A stretch of DNA of 64,000 nt from JBAXAM01 sp964213355 (lineage in GTDB: Bacteria; Pseudomonadota; Gammaproteobacteria; UBA9339), in assembly GCA_964213355.1 (NCBI GenBank), contig CAXOVY010000029.1:1-64000 (forward strand), in the 5' to 3' direction. The notes below the pieces were generated by a model. It worked only from the letters and a program-made list of their open reading frames with translations. It did no database searches and had not been told where the DNA came from. Positions within the stretch are counted from its first letter, which is position 1. Each line of letters opens with the position of its first letter. The position numbers and the translations under genes are program-made. Shown here one piece after another: positions 26,618 through 35,646 of this stretch.

Positions 26618-27674
26618 AAAATTCTTTGATACGTACCGCTGCTTTTGAACCAATACCAGTTTCTGGTGATTCGGTTTTTTCAAATATTCCTAAGTTTTTT
26701 GTACTTCTTAATTTCAGATCATCATAGGAATATTCATCTGTCTTTTGTTTTAATACCTCTCTTTTAGGAGCTTTTGCTTCAGCTTCTCTTTTCATCTCAT
26801 CGTAAAGTTCGCTAAAATCCATTAGATCAAATTTCATCTTGGCTAATTCATCTTTAGTAATACCACGACAATTTACATGACCAGCTTTATCATCATCATT
26901 AACATAACCAAAACCTATGCCTAGTTGTTTCCTTCTCCCGTCATTCTGAATAATACGTGCAATCCTTGAATCAAAAACACAGTAAGCTGTATGATGAGAA
27001 GTACACTGGTGGAATACAGGGTCTTCATTATTGCAATATTCGCCTACTTCAATCGCTCTACCTGCTGTTTTCATTTGAGATAATTTTTCTTCTTCTGCAT
27101 CGCAACTGAATAAACCAGCATTATTATTACAGCAGTCTTTAGTAATACCTGGCATTGCATAACTGGAGCACTCCATAACTTTTCCTGTAAAAATTATTGG
27201 CTCTTTACTGTTTTGATCTTTGACAGAACTCGCAATTTCATTAAGAGCTGCAAGATATGATAACGATCTTCCGATTTCTTTATCTGTAGCTTTAACTGGA
27301 TTGGTAGAAGCGCAACTGCCGTTAACGCAAAAAATATTTTTGCCGCAAGAAATATTTCCAGTTTCATCACACTTTTCAACGGGACAACTATAAATTTCAT
27401 CCTGAACTGCGCATATACCATCTTTTTGTTCTCTGCATTTTACTTTTACTTGAGCGCACTTTTGCTGTCTTAGCAGCTCGCAATTATTATCAGAATCTTC
27501 TCTGCACTCATAAGTAGTTCTGTATCCCCAGCAATCGAGCTTAACAGGAATACCATCTATTAATCTTGTTTCATTAGCTCCAAGACACTCTGTTTTTGGA
27601 TTTAAACAAGTAATTGCCCAAGCATTACTTGTTATCAAAGCTAAAATTGTAAAAATGTAATGCTTAGAGATCAT
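26595..27674 (-). CDS. traN: TraN C-terminal part as separate cistron
   Basis: 359 residues. It begins with its own signal peptide (MISKHYIFTILALITSNAWA) and continues with the Cys-rich core of TraN: CLNPKTECLGANETRLIDG, KLDCWGYRTTYEC, NCELLRQQKCAQ, CCNNNAGLFSCD and the conserved tail YCVFDSRIARIIQNDGRRKQLGIGFG. In F, TraN is a single outer-membrane protein of about 600 residues that binds recipient surface proteins to stabilise mating pairs. Here the N-terminal portion is encoded by the preceding gene, which ends 11 bp inside this one in another frame. The presence of a second signal peptide argues for a real two-gene split rather than a chance frameshift. Confidence 0.82.
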   Translation of the reverse strand: MISKHYIFTILALITSNAWAITCLNPKTECLGANETRLIDGIPVKLDCWGYRTTYECREDSDNNCELLRQQKCAQVKVKCREQKDGICAVQDEIYSCPVEKCDETGNISCGKNIFCVNGSCASTNPVKATDKEIGRSLSYLAALNEIASSVKDQNSKEPIIFTGKVMECSSYAMPGITKDCCNNNAGLFSCDAEEEKLSQMKTAGRAIEVGEYCNNEDPVFHQCTSHHTAYCVFDSRIARIIQNDGRRKQLGIGFGYVNDDDKAGHVNCRGITKDELAKMKFDLMDFSELYDEMKREAEAKAPKREVLKQKTDEYSYDDLKLRSTKNLGIFEKTESPETGIGSKAAVRIKEFYGERTKK

Positions 27675-28902
27675 GACAAAGCGATTCCTCCCAAACCGGT
27701 TCGTTGGCTACTCTTTCTCTGTGTATGTGATCAATGTATAAAATCACTACCCCTATATCTCTCCAGGAAGCCCTGGAGGTTCTATCAGATTTGTAAAATC
27801 TAAAAACTTGATCTTTATCTTCAGAAAACGGCAGATCAATAACTTGTCCATTGTAAAATCTGACATTATTGTGAAGCGTCTGACCAGTAGTATCATTGAC
27901 TATAGTCACTGGTAAATATCGACCATGACCGTAAATATTAGAAAATCTTATACGAGCATGCGTTTTTTTGGGTACAGTTGCTACCCCTTCGTTACCTGAC
28001 CCATTGCCATGAATGTTATTCCATTTGCCGCTAATCTGATATCCACCTAAACATTCTAAACTTTCTCCTGGATTTGCTTGTCTTACGCATATACGAACAT
28101 CATCATCAGTTGGTCCTTCGACCATGTCTGCATACATAATTCCGCTATAACCGCCAGGACAATTATTCCAAACTGCCGTAGTAACCACTACAGCTTTACA
28201 ATCCGGATATACAACATCTTTTAAATATGTGGTAACTCTGGCATGTTTCTCACAGATTCTGCGTATGGTTCTTACTTCTTCATTACAGGTTTTTTCAACT
28301 TGCACAATTTTACAAGTTGATAATTTTTTGTTTTCACAATCTATGTGCTTGTTAGATTCTCCAGTTATGACATTACCTGCGTTAGCTTCGATTAGTTCGC
28401 CTTTCTTTATATATTCTTCATTTCGGCTAATTTTAAAAACTGGTCTTTTTTTGAAGCTTTCAGTTACAGCTTTTCCAGGAGTAGGAACAAGATTACCATT
28501 TGTATCTTTATAATCTCTTTCAGTTTCTGATATAGCTTCTTTTTTCATGTTGATATCGTCTTGATAATGATTGGTTTGAGTCGGACTATCTGTATACCAG
28601 CTGTTTTTAGTTTTAGGATCGATGAAGGTCTTTTCAGGTTCTAGTTTGAAACTACCAACTTTTATAATGTTTTTGTCTTCATCTTTTTCTAAACTGATTT
28701 TATTTTTAAGCGAATTAACGCATTGCATTGCTTCTTGGAATTTACCGGAATTATCCGAAATAGCTTTAGCTGGCGAAGCAATAAAAGTAAAAATAATAAA
28801 AACAAGAGAGGCAATTGAAAAAACAAAAATGCTTATTACCGTTAAAACAGTCATAAAGTCACTAAATATTCTTTTTAATGTTTTCTTTTTGGTCAAGTTC
28901 AT
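27664..28902 (-). CDS. traN: TraN N-terminal part as separate cistron
   Basis: 412 residues; ATG overlaps the trbC stop by 4 bp and follows AGGAG. It has an N-terminal hydrophobic leader (MTVLTVISIFVFSIASLVFI...ASPAKA) and TraN features: FQEAMQCVNSLKN, NKHIDCENKKLSTCKIVQVEKTCNEE, TYLKDVVYPDC and a carbohydrate-binding-like beta domain (RIRFSNIYGHGRYLPVTIVND, VVILYIDHIH). It ends WEESLCHDL, at about the point where one-piece TraN proteins continue into the Cys-rich core now carried by the next gene. The two products likely assemble as one outer-membrane adhesin. Disulfide formation would depend on the nearby TrbB-like protein. Confidence 0.8.
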   Translation of the reverse strand: MNLTKKKTLKRIFSDFMTVLTVISIFVFSIASLVFIIFTFIASPAKAISDNSGKFQEAMQCVNSLKNKISLEKDEDKNIIKVGSFKLEPEKTFIDPKTKNSWYTDSPTQTNHYQDDINMKKEAISETERDYKDTNGNLVPTPGKAVTESFKKRPVFKISRNEEYIKKGELIEANAGNVITGESNKHIDCENKKLSTCKIVQVEKTCNEEVRTIRRICEKHARVTTYLKDVVYPDCKAVVVTTAVWNNCPGGYSGIMYADMVEGPTDDDVRICVRQANPGESLECLGGYQISGKWNNIHGNGSGNEGVATVPKKTHARIRFSNIYGHGRYLPVTIVNDTTGQTLHNNVRFYNGQVIDLPFSEDKDQVFRFYKSDRTSRASWRDIGVVILYIDHIHRERVANEPVWEESLCHDL

Positions 28903-29558
28903 TTGCTCCTATTTAAAATATCACGCGCTATAGCTGATGTTTCTCCGCGCTCGGCAATTATTGATAACGATCGCTTAATGAGAATATTCCCATAAACCAC
29001 ATCGCTTTTTGCTCCGCTGCTTATAACTACTGCAGGTACCGCTTTGATTTCATAATCTCTAAACCAACGCGGATTAATCGCTATGCCGCCTTTGTTGTTT
29101 TCTTTAACTAGTTCAAAAATCTTATTAACCGTTTCTCTAAAAGAATTTTTATATAAACCGCGAATCACTACTGGTATCTTGTAACGTGAGGCATCATTGA
29201 TAATCTGCTTTAAGCTTAAATCCGGCATACTGAAGGAAACAAAAACTATAGCTTGTTCTGTCGTGTTTAATTTCTCATTTATTTTCAATTGGCGCTGGTG
29301 TTTATTTTTGATGGCTTCGATTATTTGTTGGTAATCACTATTTTTTTGCATTGAGATTTTTTTGATGCTCAAAAAACCATTATTGTTTTTTAATATTTCC
29401 TTAATAACCTCATCGCGATGTGATTTTGCATTATTGATAAGATTATTAGTATTACCAGCAAATAAAGTTATGTTGTACAATAATAGTAGTATTGCTGTTA
29501 TTAAAACTAAAAATTTGCTCGTTTTCATGGTTTTAATTTTATTGTTTATACTGGTCAT
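28899..29558 (-). CDS. trbC: TrbC (F-type) pilus assembly protein
   Basis: 219 residues from the ATG at 29558, which overlaps the traU TGA as ATGA. A later Met (MKTSKFLVLITAILLLLYN) begins the signal peptide and may be the real start. The family core is FVSFSMPDLSLKQIINDASRYKIPVVIRGLYKNSF and INPRWFRDYEIKAVPAVVI, as in type-F TrbC, a periplasmic protein for pilus assembly. This is distinct from the pilin-like TrbC of P-type systems. Order U-trbC-N is as in F. Confidence 0.9.
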   Translation of the reverse strand: MTSINNKIKTMKTSKFLVLITAILLLLYNITLFAGNTNNLINNAKSHRDEVIKEILKNNNGFLSIKKISMQKNSDYQQIIEAIKNKHQRQLKINEKLNTTEQAIVFVSFSMPDLSLKQIINDASRYKIPVVIRGLYKNSFRETVNKIFELVKENNKGGIAINPRWFRDYEIKAVPAVVISSGAKSDVVYGNILIKRSLSIIAERGETSAIARDILNRSK

Positions 29559-30574
29559 ATGAATACGCAATTCCTTTTTTTATACACTATAAACCCAAAA
29601 CAATTTCCTGAAGCTGGAGTGTTTTTTCCTTCCTCCCAAGAAATAACATCATGTCCAAATTGATAGCACCTATCTGCTGCAGAAATCATATTGGTCATTT
29701 GATAGCGATAACGGGATTTAGGCATAATCGGAGCAAAATGTTGGCTGCATATTGGTCCATCAAACCCACCGCCATCATCTGGACTTGAATCTTCAATTAG
29801 TAATTGTCGATGCATTTTAAAATCCATTCTCTCAGTTAAAAGTACTGCTGCATGGATTGGTCCTTTTTCATCAAATACTCTACCAGTTAGCGGATACGTG
29901 CCGCCTTGAGTTCCTAAACACCAAAAAAGTTTATCTATTGATATATCTGTTTGGGCTTTAGCAGCATCAGCTGCGCAAGCTGCTTGTGCTATCGTATTAC
30001 CAAAAAGTGTAGCTTCGGGATTTAAAACAAAGCCAAGTTCGTCATCGTTCCAAGTTGGATCTAACTCGGTCAAATAAGCAATATCAAAATCTCCTCCCTG
30101 CATGCAGCCGATTGAAGTTATAATGTTGAGCCACAAAATTAATGGATATTTATACCAATGAACGTAATAGAATGCTCCAGAATCCGCAGGATCTCTTGCT
30201 TGTTTTCCTCCGCGTCCGGCATTCCCAATATCCATCTTAAACCCAAGATTCACCATACAATACGGATCAGGAGTAACATCGGTCATTGCAAATGGTTCCC
30301 AAAAACCGATATTTAAACCTATGCGTGGTATTTTTACCCCTTCCGTCAGACACAGCTCAATTGGTATGGATGGATTTTCAGTGTCGGGGTATTCACTGCG
30401 TACTACATCCATACTACCAATAGTGATCGGAAATAAACAATCCCAGCAGATATCTGATATGGGATTAACAAAACGGTTCTCGCAATTTGCACAAGCAATG
30501 GATATTAGAAAAAAGCTAGTAAGCATCGTCGATGCAAGCAATCTAATAGTTTTTATTTTTTCGGTTTTTTTCAT
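29555..30574 (-). CDS. traU: TraU pilus assembly/DNA transfer protein
   Basis: 339 residues with a signal peptide (LLASTMLTSFFLISIACA) and the TraU landmarks CENRFVNPISDICWDCLFPITIG, CLTEGVKIPRIGLNIGFWEP, DPYCMVNLG, GSFYYVHWYKYPLI-like AFYYVHWYKYPLILWLN, DIAYLTELDPTWNDDELG and the C-terminal CYQFGHDVISWEEGKN. About eleven cysteines suit a disulfide-bonded periplasmic protein. In F it is needed mainly for DNA transfer. The gene is 17 bp after traW. Confidence 0.94.
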   Translation of the reverse strand: MKKTEKIKTIRLLASTMLTSFFLISIACANCENRFVNPISDICWDCLFPITIGSMDVVRSEYPDTENPSIPIELCLTEGVKIPRIGLNIGFWEPFAMTDVTPDPYCMVNLGFKMDIGNAGRGGKQARDPADSGAFYYVHWYKYPLILWLNIITSIGCMQGGDFDIAYLTELDPTWNDDELGFVLNPEATLFGNTIAQAACAADAAKAQTDISIDKLFWCLGTQGGTYPLTGRVFDEKGPIHAAVLLTERMDFKMHRQLLIEDSSPDDGGGFDGPICSQHFAPIMPKSRYRYQMTNMISAADRCYQFGHDVISWEEGKNTPASGNCFGFIVYKKRNCVFI

Positions 30575-30591
30575 TGTTTTTTCGTTTATTC

Positions 30592-31290
30592 CTATTGTAT
30601 TTTTTGTAGTGTTCCTTTAATTCCACTATCTTCAGAAAGAGTAAATTCCTGGATTTGTAATTTCTTTCCCGCCTGTTTTACTGTGCATGGAATATGCTTA
30701 ATCCCCAGTTGTTTAGTAATCAAACCATATTGATCAAAATAGATTCTGTCATTTAATCTTTTACCAGCTTCTTTGATATTACCCTTTACTAAAATATATT
30801 TTGCGTATCCGTGTTTCTTAGCGTTATTTAATGCCAATTTGATTTGTTTTTTATCATCAGCATCCAGGAAAAACAAAACTCCGTGTAATGTTATGGTATC
30901 CAAGGGATTAATAACCGTTCCTTTCTTGGTAATTATATTTCCTTCGTGATCTGTTATATCTTTATTCAAAATGTAGGTAGGATCGTAATAAAAAGTTTTT
31001 GGTTCTTTAGTAGTAGTAAGACCAGAAACAGGAGTAGGACGTAAAGTATGTTCTTTTACATTATCAATAAACTTTTTGTTTAATTTAGTCATCTCTCCAT
31101 TTTGTTCCATTTCGTTTAACCTTTGATAAATGAACTCTCTAATATCCTGTTCCTCTATTGGAAATAAAGATCCCCAAACGCCGAGGTTTTTGGCTTGTAT
31201 TGAAGTTACAGCCATCGCAAGGAATAGCATTGCAATTCTCGTGTATTTTTTTAAAACTTTTAAACTCTTGATGTATTTAATTATGACCAT
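30592..31290 (-). CDS. traW: TraW pilus assembly protein
   Basis: 232 residues with a signal peptide ending SIQA, then KNLGVWGSLFPIEEQDIREFI, YYDPTYILNKDITDHEGN, GTVINPLDTITL, LFFLDADDKKQ and FDQYGLITKQLGIKHIPCTV, all typical of F TraW. It acts in the periplasm with TraU, TraF and TrbC. The start follows a stretch of purines without a clear ribosome site. The trbI gene found between traC and traW in F is absent (only 64 bp separate them). Confidence 0.92.
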   Translation of the reverse strand: MVIIKYIKSLKVLKKYTRIAMLFLAMAVTSIQAKNLGVWGSLFPIEEQDIREFIYQRLNEMEQNGEMTKLNKKFIDNVKEHTLRPTPVSGLTTTKEPKTFYYDPTYILNKDITDHEGNIITKKGTVINPLDTITLHGVLFFLDADDKKQIKLALNNAKKHGYAKYILVKGNIKEAGKRLNDRIYFDQYGLITKQLGIKHIPCTVKQAGKKLQIQEFTLSEDSGIKGTLQKIQ

Positions 31291-31354
31291 TTTTCTTTTT
31301 TGTTTTTTTCTACTTTTCTACTATTTTTTGGTTGCTTCTTTACTAACTAAAAAG

Positions 31355-32989
31355 CTAAAACTCATTGCCGTAATTCTCCTGCGCTACTTTCAAAATACTT
31401 TCTGTCATCGAAAGTCCCTGCTTTTGGTATTCTTCAACTGCTGTAAATTCTTTACCTGCCGACGAGAACATTACTCTTGAAAATGGATCTACAAATAATC
31501 TGCAAAATGATTGGATTCTTCCAGTCTGTAGCATAAATTCAGAAAAGCCGTTATTTCGAGCTTCTTTGAAGTTCTTTATTAGATTCGTTACATAAGGATC
31601 AAAGTAATCTTTGTGACTTAACATGAAATCATCAAACGCTTTGGAGTTTTGCAGCATAATTACTTTTATGTCTGAACAGTTCCAGCAAGCTTTCGCTTCA
31701 TCGCTTTTTTGGAAATCTTCGATGCTTTGTGTTATGGTTACAAAAGAACCATAATGACGTCTTGCAGTTCTATAACCTTTTTCAATAAATCTTGCTGCTG
31801 CTTTGTTATCCCCAGAAAGCAATCTCCATGCTTCGTCAATAACTACCATTTTTGGTTGATTGCGTGGAGACTGATACATTTGCTCTTCTATGTTGAGTAT
31901 TAAAGCAAAAAGCACAGCCTTCATTAAATCTGGTTTGTTTTCTAGTTCGCCTAGTTCAAGAACTACAAACGAAGCATCAGGAGCAATTACGGAATAGTCA
32001 TTGAAAATATTTGGGTAGGGACCTTTAGTGCTGTATCTTTCCAGTAATACAACTAAATCATTTATGCGAATGTCTTTTCTGTCTGTTTTGGCTGAATTTA
32101 GTTTTCGTAAAACTGCTATGATGTCATCTATGTTGGTTGCATTATTTTTACTATTCCAAGCGTCAATTACTGCCTGACGTAAATACTCTTCTTGTACGTC
32201 ATCCAACATCCCGGAAGGAGAAGCTAAAATTGATAATAAATCTCTTATTTTCTCAGATGATTCATTAATATTATGAATATTACTAAAAGGATTTAATCTC
32301 AGTGAGTGATATTCTAAATAGGTACCTCCAACAATCTCGCAAAACTTTTTGTAGGAATGACCCAAATCAATTACAAAGCATCGACCATTTATCGATAAAA
32401 CATAACTCAAAATATTCTGTACTAAAAAACTCTTACCAGCGCCACTAGTTGCTGCTACCGCTATATTGTAATTAGCAGCAGGTAAATAATCGCTGTACAT
32501 ATCGAAAAAATTTATTTGATTGCGAAAGGAACTAAGTAAAACTCCCTTTCTGCACATTTTAAAATCAGCAACCAGTGGCAATAAGTTAGCTAAGTTCCAG
32601 GTAGTTAGAGTTTTTAATCTCCCAGCTACTTTTAAATCATGAAACATTCCTTCGCTCATCATAAATGGTAGGGTTGCTAAAAAAGATTGCAGCTGCATAT
32701 ACCTGGTATTAAATAGCTCTATACCATTGTATCGATAAGAAGAAACAGCAGATGATTCATCTTTCTTTTCTTCACCATCATTGGAAAACAAAACTAAATT
32801 AAAATACACCTGAGCTAGACGAATGGTATCTGATGCCAAATCATCTCTCATCTTTTTCCACTCCAAAGCGGTTTCCTGAGTACCAGATATATATTTGGCA
32901 TAAGCGCTTTTTGCTTTTTTATCCATACTCAAGTACATACTTTGGGCTTTGCTTTTAGCATCTACCTGGGGAATTAGTCGCATATGCAT
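31355..32989 (-). pseudogene. traC: traC, C-terminal fragment (split by IS630)
   Basis: The open frame continues up to the IS630 end at 33011; an internal ATG at 32989 could start a 544-residue fragment. It contains the VirB4/TraC motor: Walker A AATSGAGKSFLVQN (about residue 525 of the rebuilt protein), RCFVIDLGHSYKK, LRLNPFSNI and Walker B MVVIDEAWRLLSG. F TraC is the cytoplasmic ATPase that powers pilus assembly. Removing the IS with one TA joins this frame to the fragment at 34030-35052 and gives 887 codons plus stop, close to F TraC (875). The fragment alone lacks the N-terminal membrane-association domain and is unlikely to function. Confidence 0.9.
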
Positions 32990-33011
32990 GCTAATTAAAA
33001 AAGGACATTTA

Positions 33012-34043
33012 TAGCGGTTTTCTATTTGCTTGGCGCGTGTTATGATCGGTCCTCATAATAGATGTGAGGAAAACATGGCAGCTCCATACTCGTTAGATCT
33101 ACGATTGAGGGCCGTAAAGGCATATGAAAGCGGAGATAGCTCCCAAAGAGAAATAGCAAGAATTTTTAAATTAGGAATAAGGACGCTTGCAAGATACTGG
33201 GAGCAATACCAAAAAACGGGAGATATAAAGACTGCTGAATATAAGCGGGGACGCAAACCGGCGGTAGATGAAAAACAAATGCTTCGTATAAAAGAACTGG
33301 TTTTACAGTATCCGGATGCCTCATTGAGCGAATTATGTCGCCATTATAATAAAGCGAGAAATAAAAAAATTGGAATAAGTATAATGTTTCGCGTTATTTA
33401 TAAATTAGGTTTTAGGCGGAAGAAAAAAAGTTTATACGCAGAACAGCAAGATATGCCAGAGGTAAAAAAAACAGAGAAGAATTTATCGAAAAAGTTAGTC
33501 AATTGACTACCGATAATTTGATCTTTATCGACGAATCTGGGGCCAATTTAAGTTTCTGTCGCGAATATGCAAGGGCTTTTGGCGGGGAGCGTATAAAGTG
33601 TGCTTGTCCATATCCCAGGGGAAATAAATATACAATGATAGGAGCAATCAGTACTGCCGGCGTAGAGGCGGCAATATATGGAGAATGGTCGGCTGATGGC
33701 GAGATATTTTTAGCATTTGTTAAAAAGCAGTTGGTTCCACGCTTAAGTAAGGGGAAAATAGTGATAATAGACAATGTCAGTTTTCATAAAGTAGTTGGGG
33801 TCAAAGAAGCGATAGAAGAGACTGGAGCAAGTCTATTTTTCTTGCCACCCTATTCGCCGGATTTATCTCCAATAGAACTGATGTGGTCGAAGATAAAATC
33901 TGTTTTAAAAAAGTTCGCACCAAGAACAAAAACCCAATTTAAAAAAGTAATTCGCATTGCATTTAAGTCGGTAGTCAAGCAGGATATGATTTCTTGGTTT
34001 AAACATTGTGGATATTCTATGTCAATCAATTAGGAAATTGCTA
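33012..34043 (+). mobile_element. IS630-family element inside traC
   Basis: Element of about 1032 bp flanked by TA dinucleotides at 33010-33011 and 34044-34045, the target duplicated by IS630/Tc1 elements. The ends are imperfect inverted repeats starting TAGCGGTTTTCTATTTG on the left and TAGCAATTTCCTAATTG on the right. Two overlapping transposase frames fill it. Removing it with one TA restores the traC reading frame. Confidence 0.92.
33075..34033 (+). CDS. IS630 transposase (two frames, -1 frameshift)
   Basis: The first frame starts at ATG 33075 after GAGG (MAAPYSLDLRLRAVKAYESG) and carries the paired-box-like helix-turn-helix (SQREIARIFKLGIRTLARYW). It ends at 33506. The second frame overlaps it and holds the DDE core: FIDESGANLSF, VIIDNVSFHK and LPPYSPDLSPIELMWSKIK. 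At about 33463-33471 an AAAAAAAAC slippery run allows a -1 shift; the fused product continues KKNREEFIEKVSQL into the catalytic frame. Such frameshifting is known in IS630 elements. All catalytic residues are present. Confidence 0.9.
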
Positions 34044-35052
34044 TAATAGCTTGACTAGAACGAAATACATTGAAAAAATTATCTGGACTTTCCCATAATG
34101 CAAACTCATCAGGCAAATTGCGTATCGAAAGACTGGTTAATTTGGTTCTGATCCTCTCTTTTCTACTATTACCATTCTCGGTATTTTCGTCTTCTTGGTG
34201 TTTTTCAGAATCGACCTCTATAACCAATCTTTCGAATTCATTGATTAATTCAAAAGACTTATCTACTACTTGCTCATTTAAAGTGGTATGTTCTTCGTGT
34301 TTTTGGGAACTATGATAGATATTTTTTAAATCTGGATTAATCCAAGAACGTAGCAATGGCAAAAAATTATTAAGAGTAAGTTCTATAAAACTTACTCCTA
34401 TGGATTCCAACTCTACGATAAAATTGTCTCTAGCCAATTCAATAGCCGCTACTGCCTTATCCGTATAAGGAGTATTTTTAGACAAAAATACAAATAACCT
34501 ATATTCACGCAGAGTAGTTGGTAAATTCAGTCTATTCCTAAAACCTTTTCTTGCAGCCTTTTTGTAATATTGAATAGATGCTTTGGCTAATTCAGAATAA
34601 ATGTTATTACCGCCTAATTGATGTTCGTATGCCTTATCAATAATATCTCCAACTTGATTAGATCCCCACAAGATAAATTGTAGGTCTACTTCATCATCGA
34701 TTCTATGACGCAAAAGATCAGAAAAACTATTTACCAGCTTTTCATCAGCACCACTAAAAACAGTTAACTCTAAACCAAAGCCAATGCTGTGTTCGTTTAT
34801 AAAAAGATTCTTTTCTTCCCAATAATACCTATAAGACAAAACAGCTGAAAAACTTGGATAATCCACTGCAAGCAACTTTTTCAACTTCTTGCGATTTATA
34901 CTTGCGTTTAGTGGCGCAGTATTTGTTGTATCGGTTAAGCTGGGCATTAGTTTTTTTGTTAATTTTGTTTTTGCTATTTTTACCGCTTCTATTAGCTTTT
35001 TTATTCCTATTATTTCTATTATGTTTGTTACTTTTGTTGTATCTATTTTCAT
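34030..35052 (-). pseudogene. traC: traC, N-terminal fragment (split by IS630)
   Basis: The first 335 codons of traC, then five codons read from the IS630 end to a stop. It contains the N-terminal TraC domain: LAVDYPSFSAVLSYRYYWEE, GFGLELTVFSGADE, DEVDLQFILWGS, and NFLPLLRSWINPDL. The last native part, FALWESPDNFFNVFRSSQAI, continues in frame to KCPFLISMHMRLIPQVD on the other side of the IS. The start lies 75 bp after traV. Without the motor domain it is presumed inactive. Confidence 0.9.
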
Positions 35053-35127
35053 GGTCTTACTGCATTAATACTGTGATAAATCCTTCAATCATCGGCATTG
35101 CTGATTGTCCAATATCTTCTGGTTCTT

Positions 35128-35646
35128 TTAATTCTCAATTACCTTTGTTGATTCACTAGCTCCAACCCATCGTCCCTTCTTTACTACCGCGTAAACAGTG
35201 GTTGGTTCGTGATAAATACCCATCGAATCTTCGTATGGTCCAATCCAAATTTGTTGTATGGCTTCATTGGTTCTAATTGGTGTTCCATTGGCTCTACTCG
35301 AATCGCTTAAATAACTATTCTCTTTACGAATTTTGTTTTCTGCTTTAGCAATAGCATTTTCTTTATCAGTTCCATATTTTAAAAAACCTTCATTGAATTC
35401 TCCCAAATTCGCCATCTTGTTAATATTATTCATGGGCGCACACTTACCTCCTGAACCAACATTACAATCAAATTTACTGTTCATACCAACACAGCCTGAG
35501 AGAAATAAAACAAAGAGAATGGAAGGCAGCAAAAAAACATTTGGAACAAAAGCAAAGTCTGAACGTAGAATCTCTTTTTTTGTTTTTTTTATATTTCCTG
35601 CTTCTTTTATTTCTTTTGAAGCCTTTTTCATAACAAAATTTCTCAT
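35128..35646 (-). CDS. traV: TraV outer-membrane lipoprotein
   Basis: 172 residues; ATG overlaps the traB TGA by 4 bp and follows GGAG. A long basic N-terminus precedes the lipobox LFLSGCVGMNSKFDC, with the TraV signature C-V/G-x...FDC...GGKC. Together with TraK and TraB, TraV forms the outer-membrane core complex. The basic 35-residue extension before the signal peptide is odd; an internal Met (MKKASKEIKE) is an alternative start. C-terminal IWIGPYEDSMGIYHEPTTVYAV is typical. Confidence 0.9.
   Translation of the reverse strand: MRNFVMKKASKEIKEAGNIKKTKKEILRSDFAFVPNVFLLPSILFVLFLSGCVGMNSKFDCNVGSGGKCAPMNNINKMANLGEFNEGFLKYGTDKENAIAKAENKIRKENSYLSDSSRANGTPIRTNEAIQQIWIGPYEDSMGIYHEPTTVYAVVKKGRWVGASESTKVIEN

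Noticed and set aside
27664..27674. Simple frameshift splitting traN
   Set aside because: The second part has its own signal peptide directly after its ATG, which a random frameshift would not create. A single-gene ancestor is still likely.
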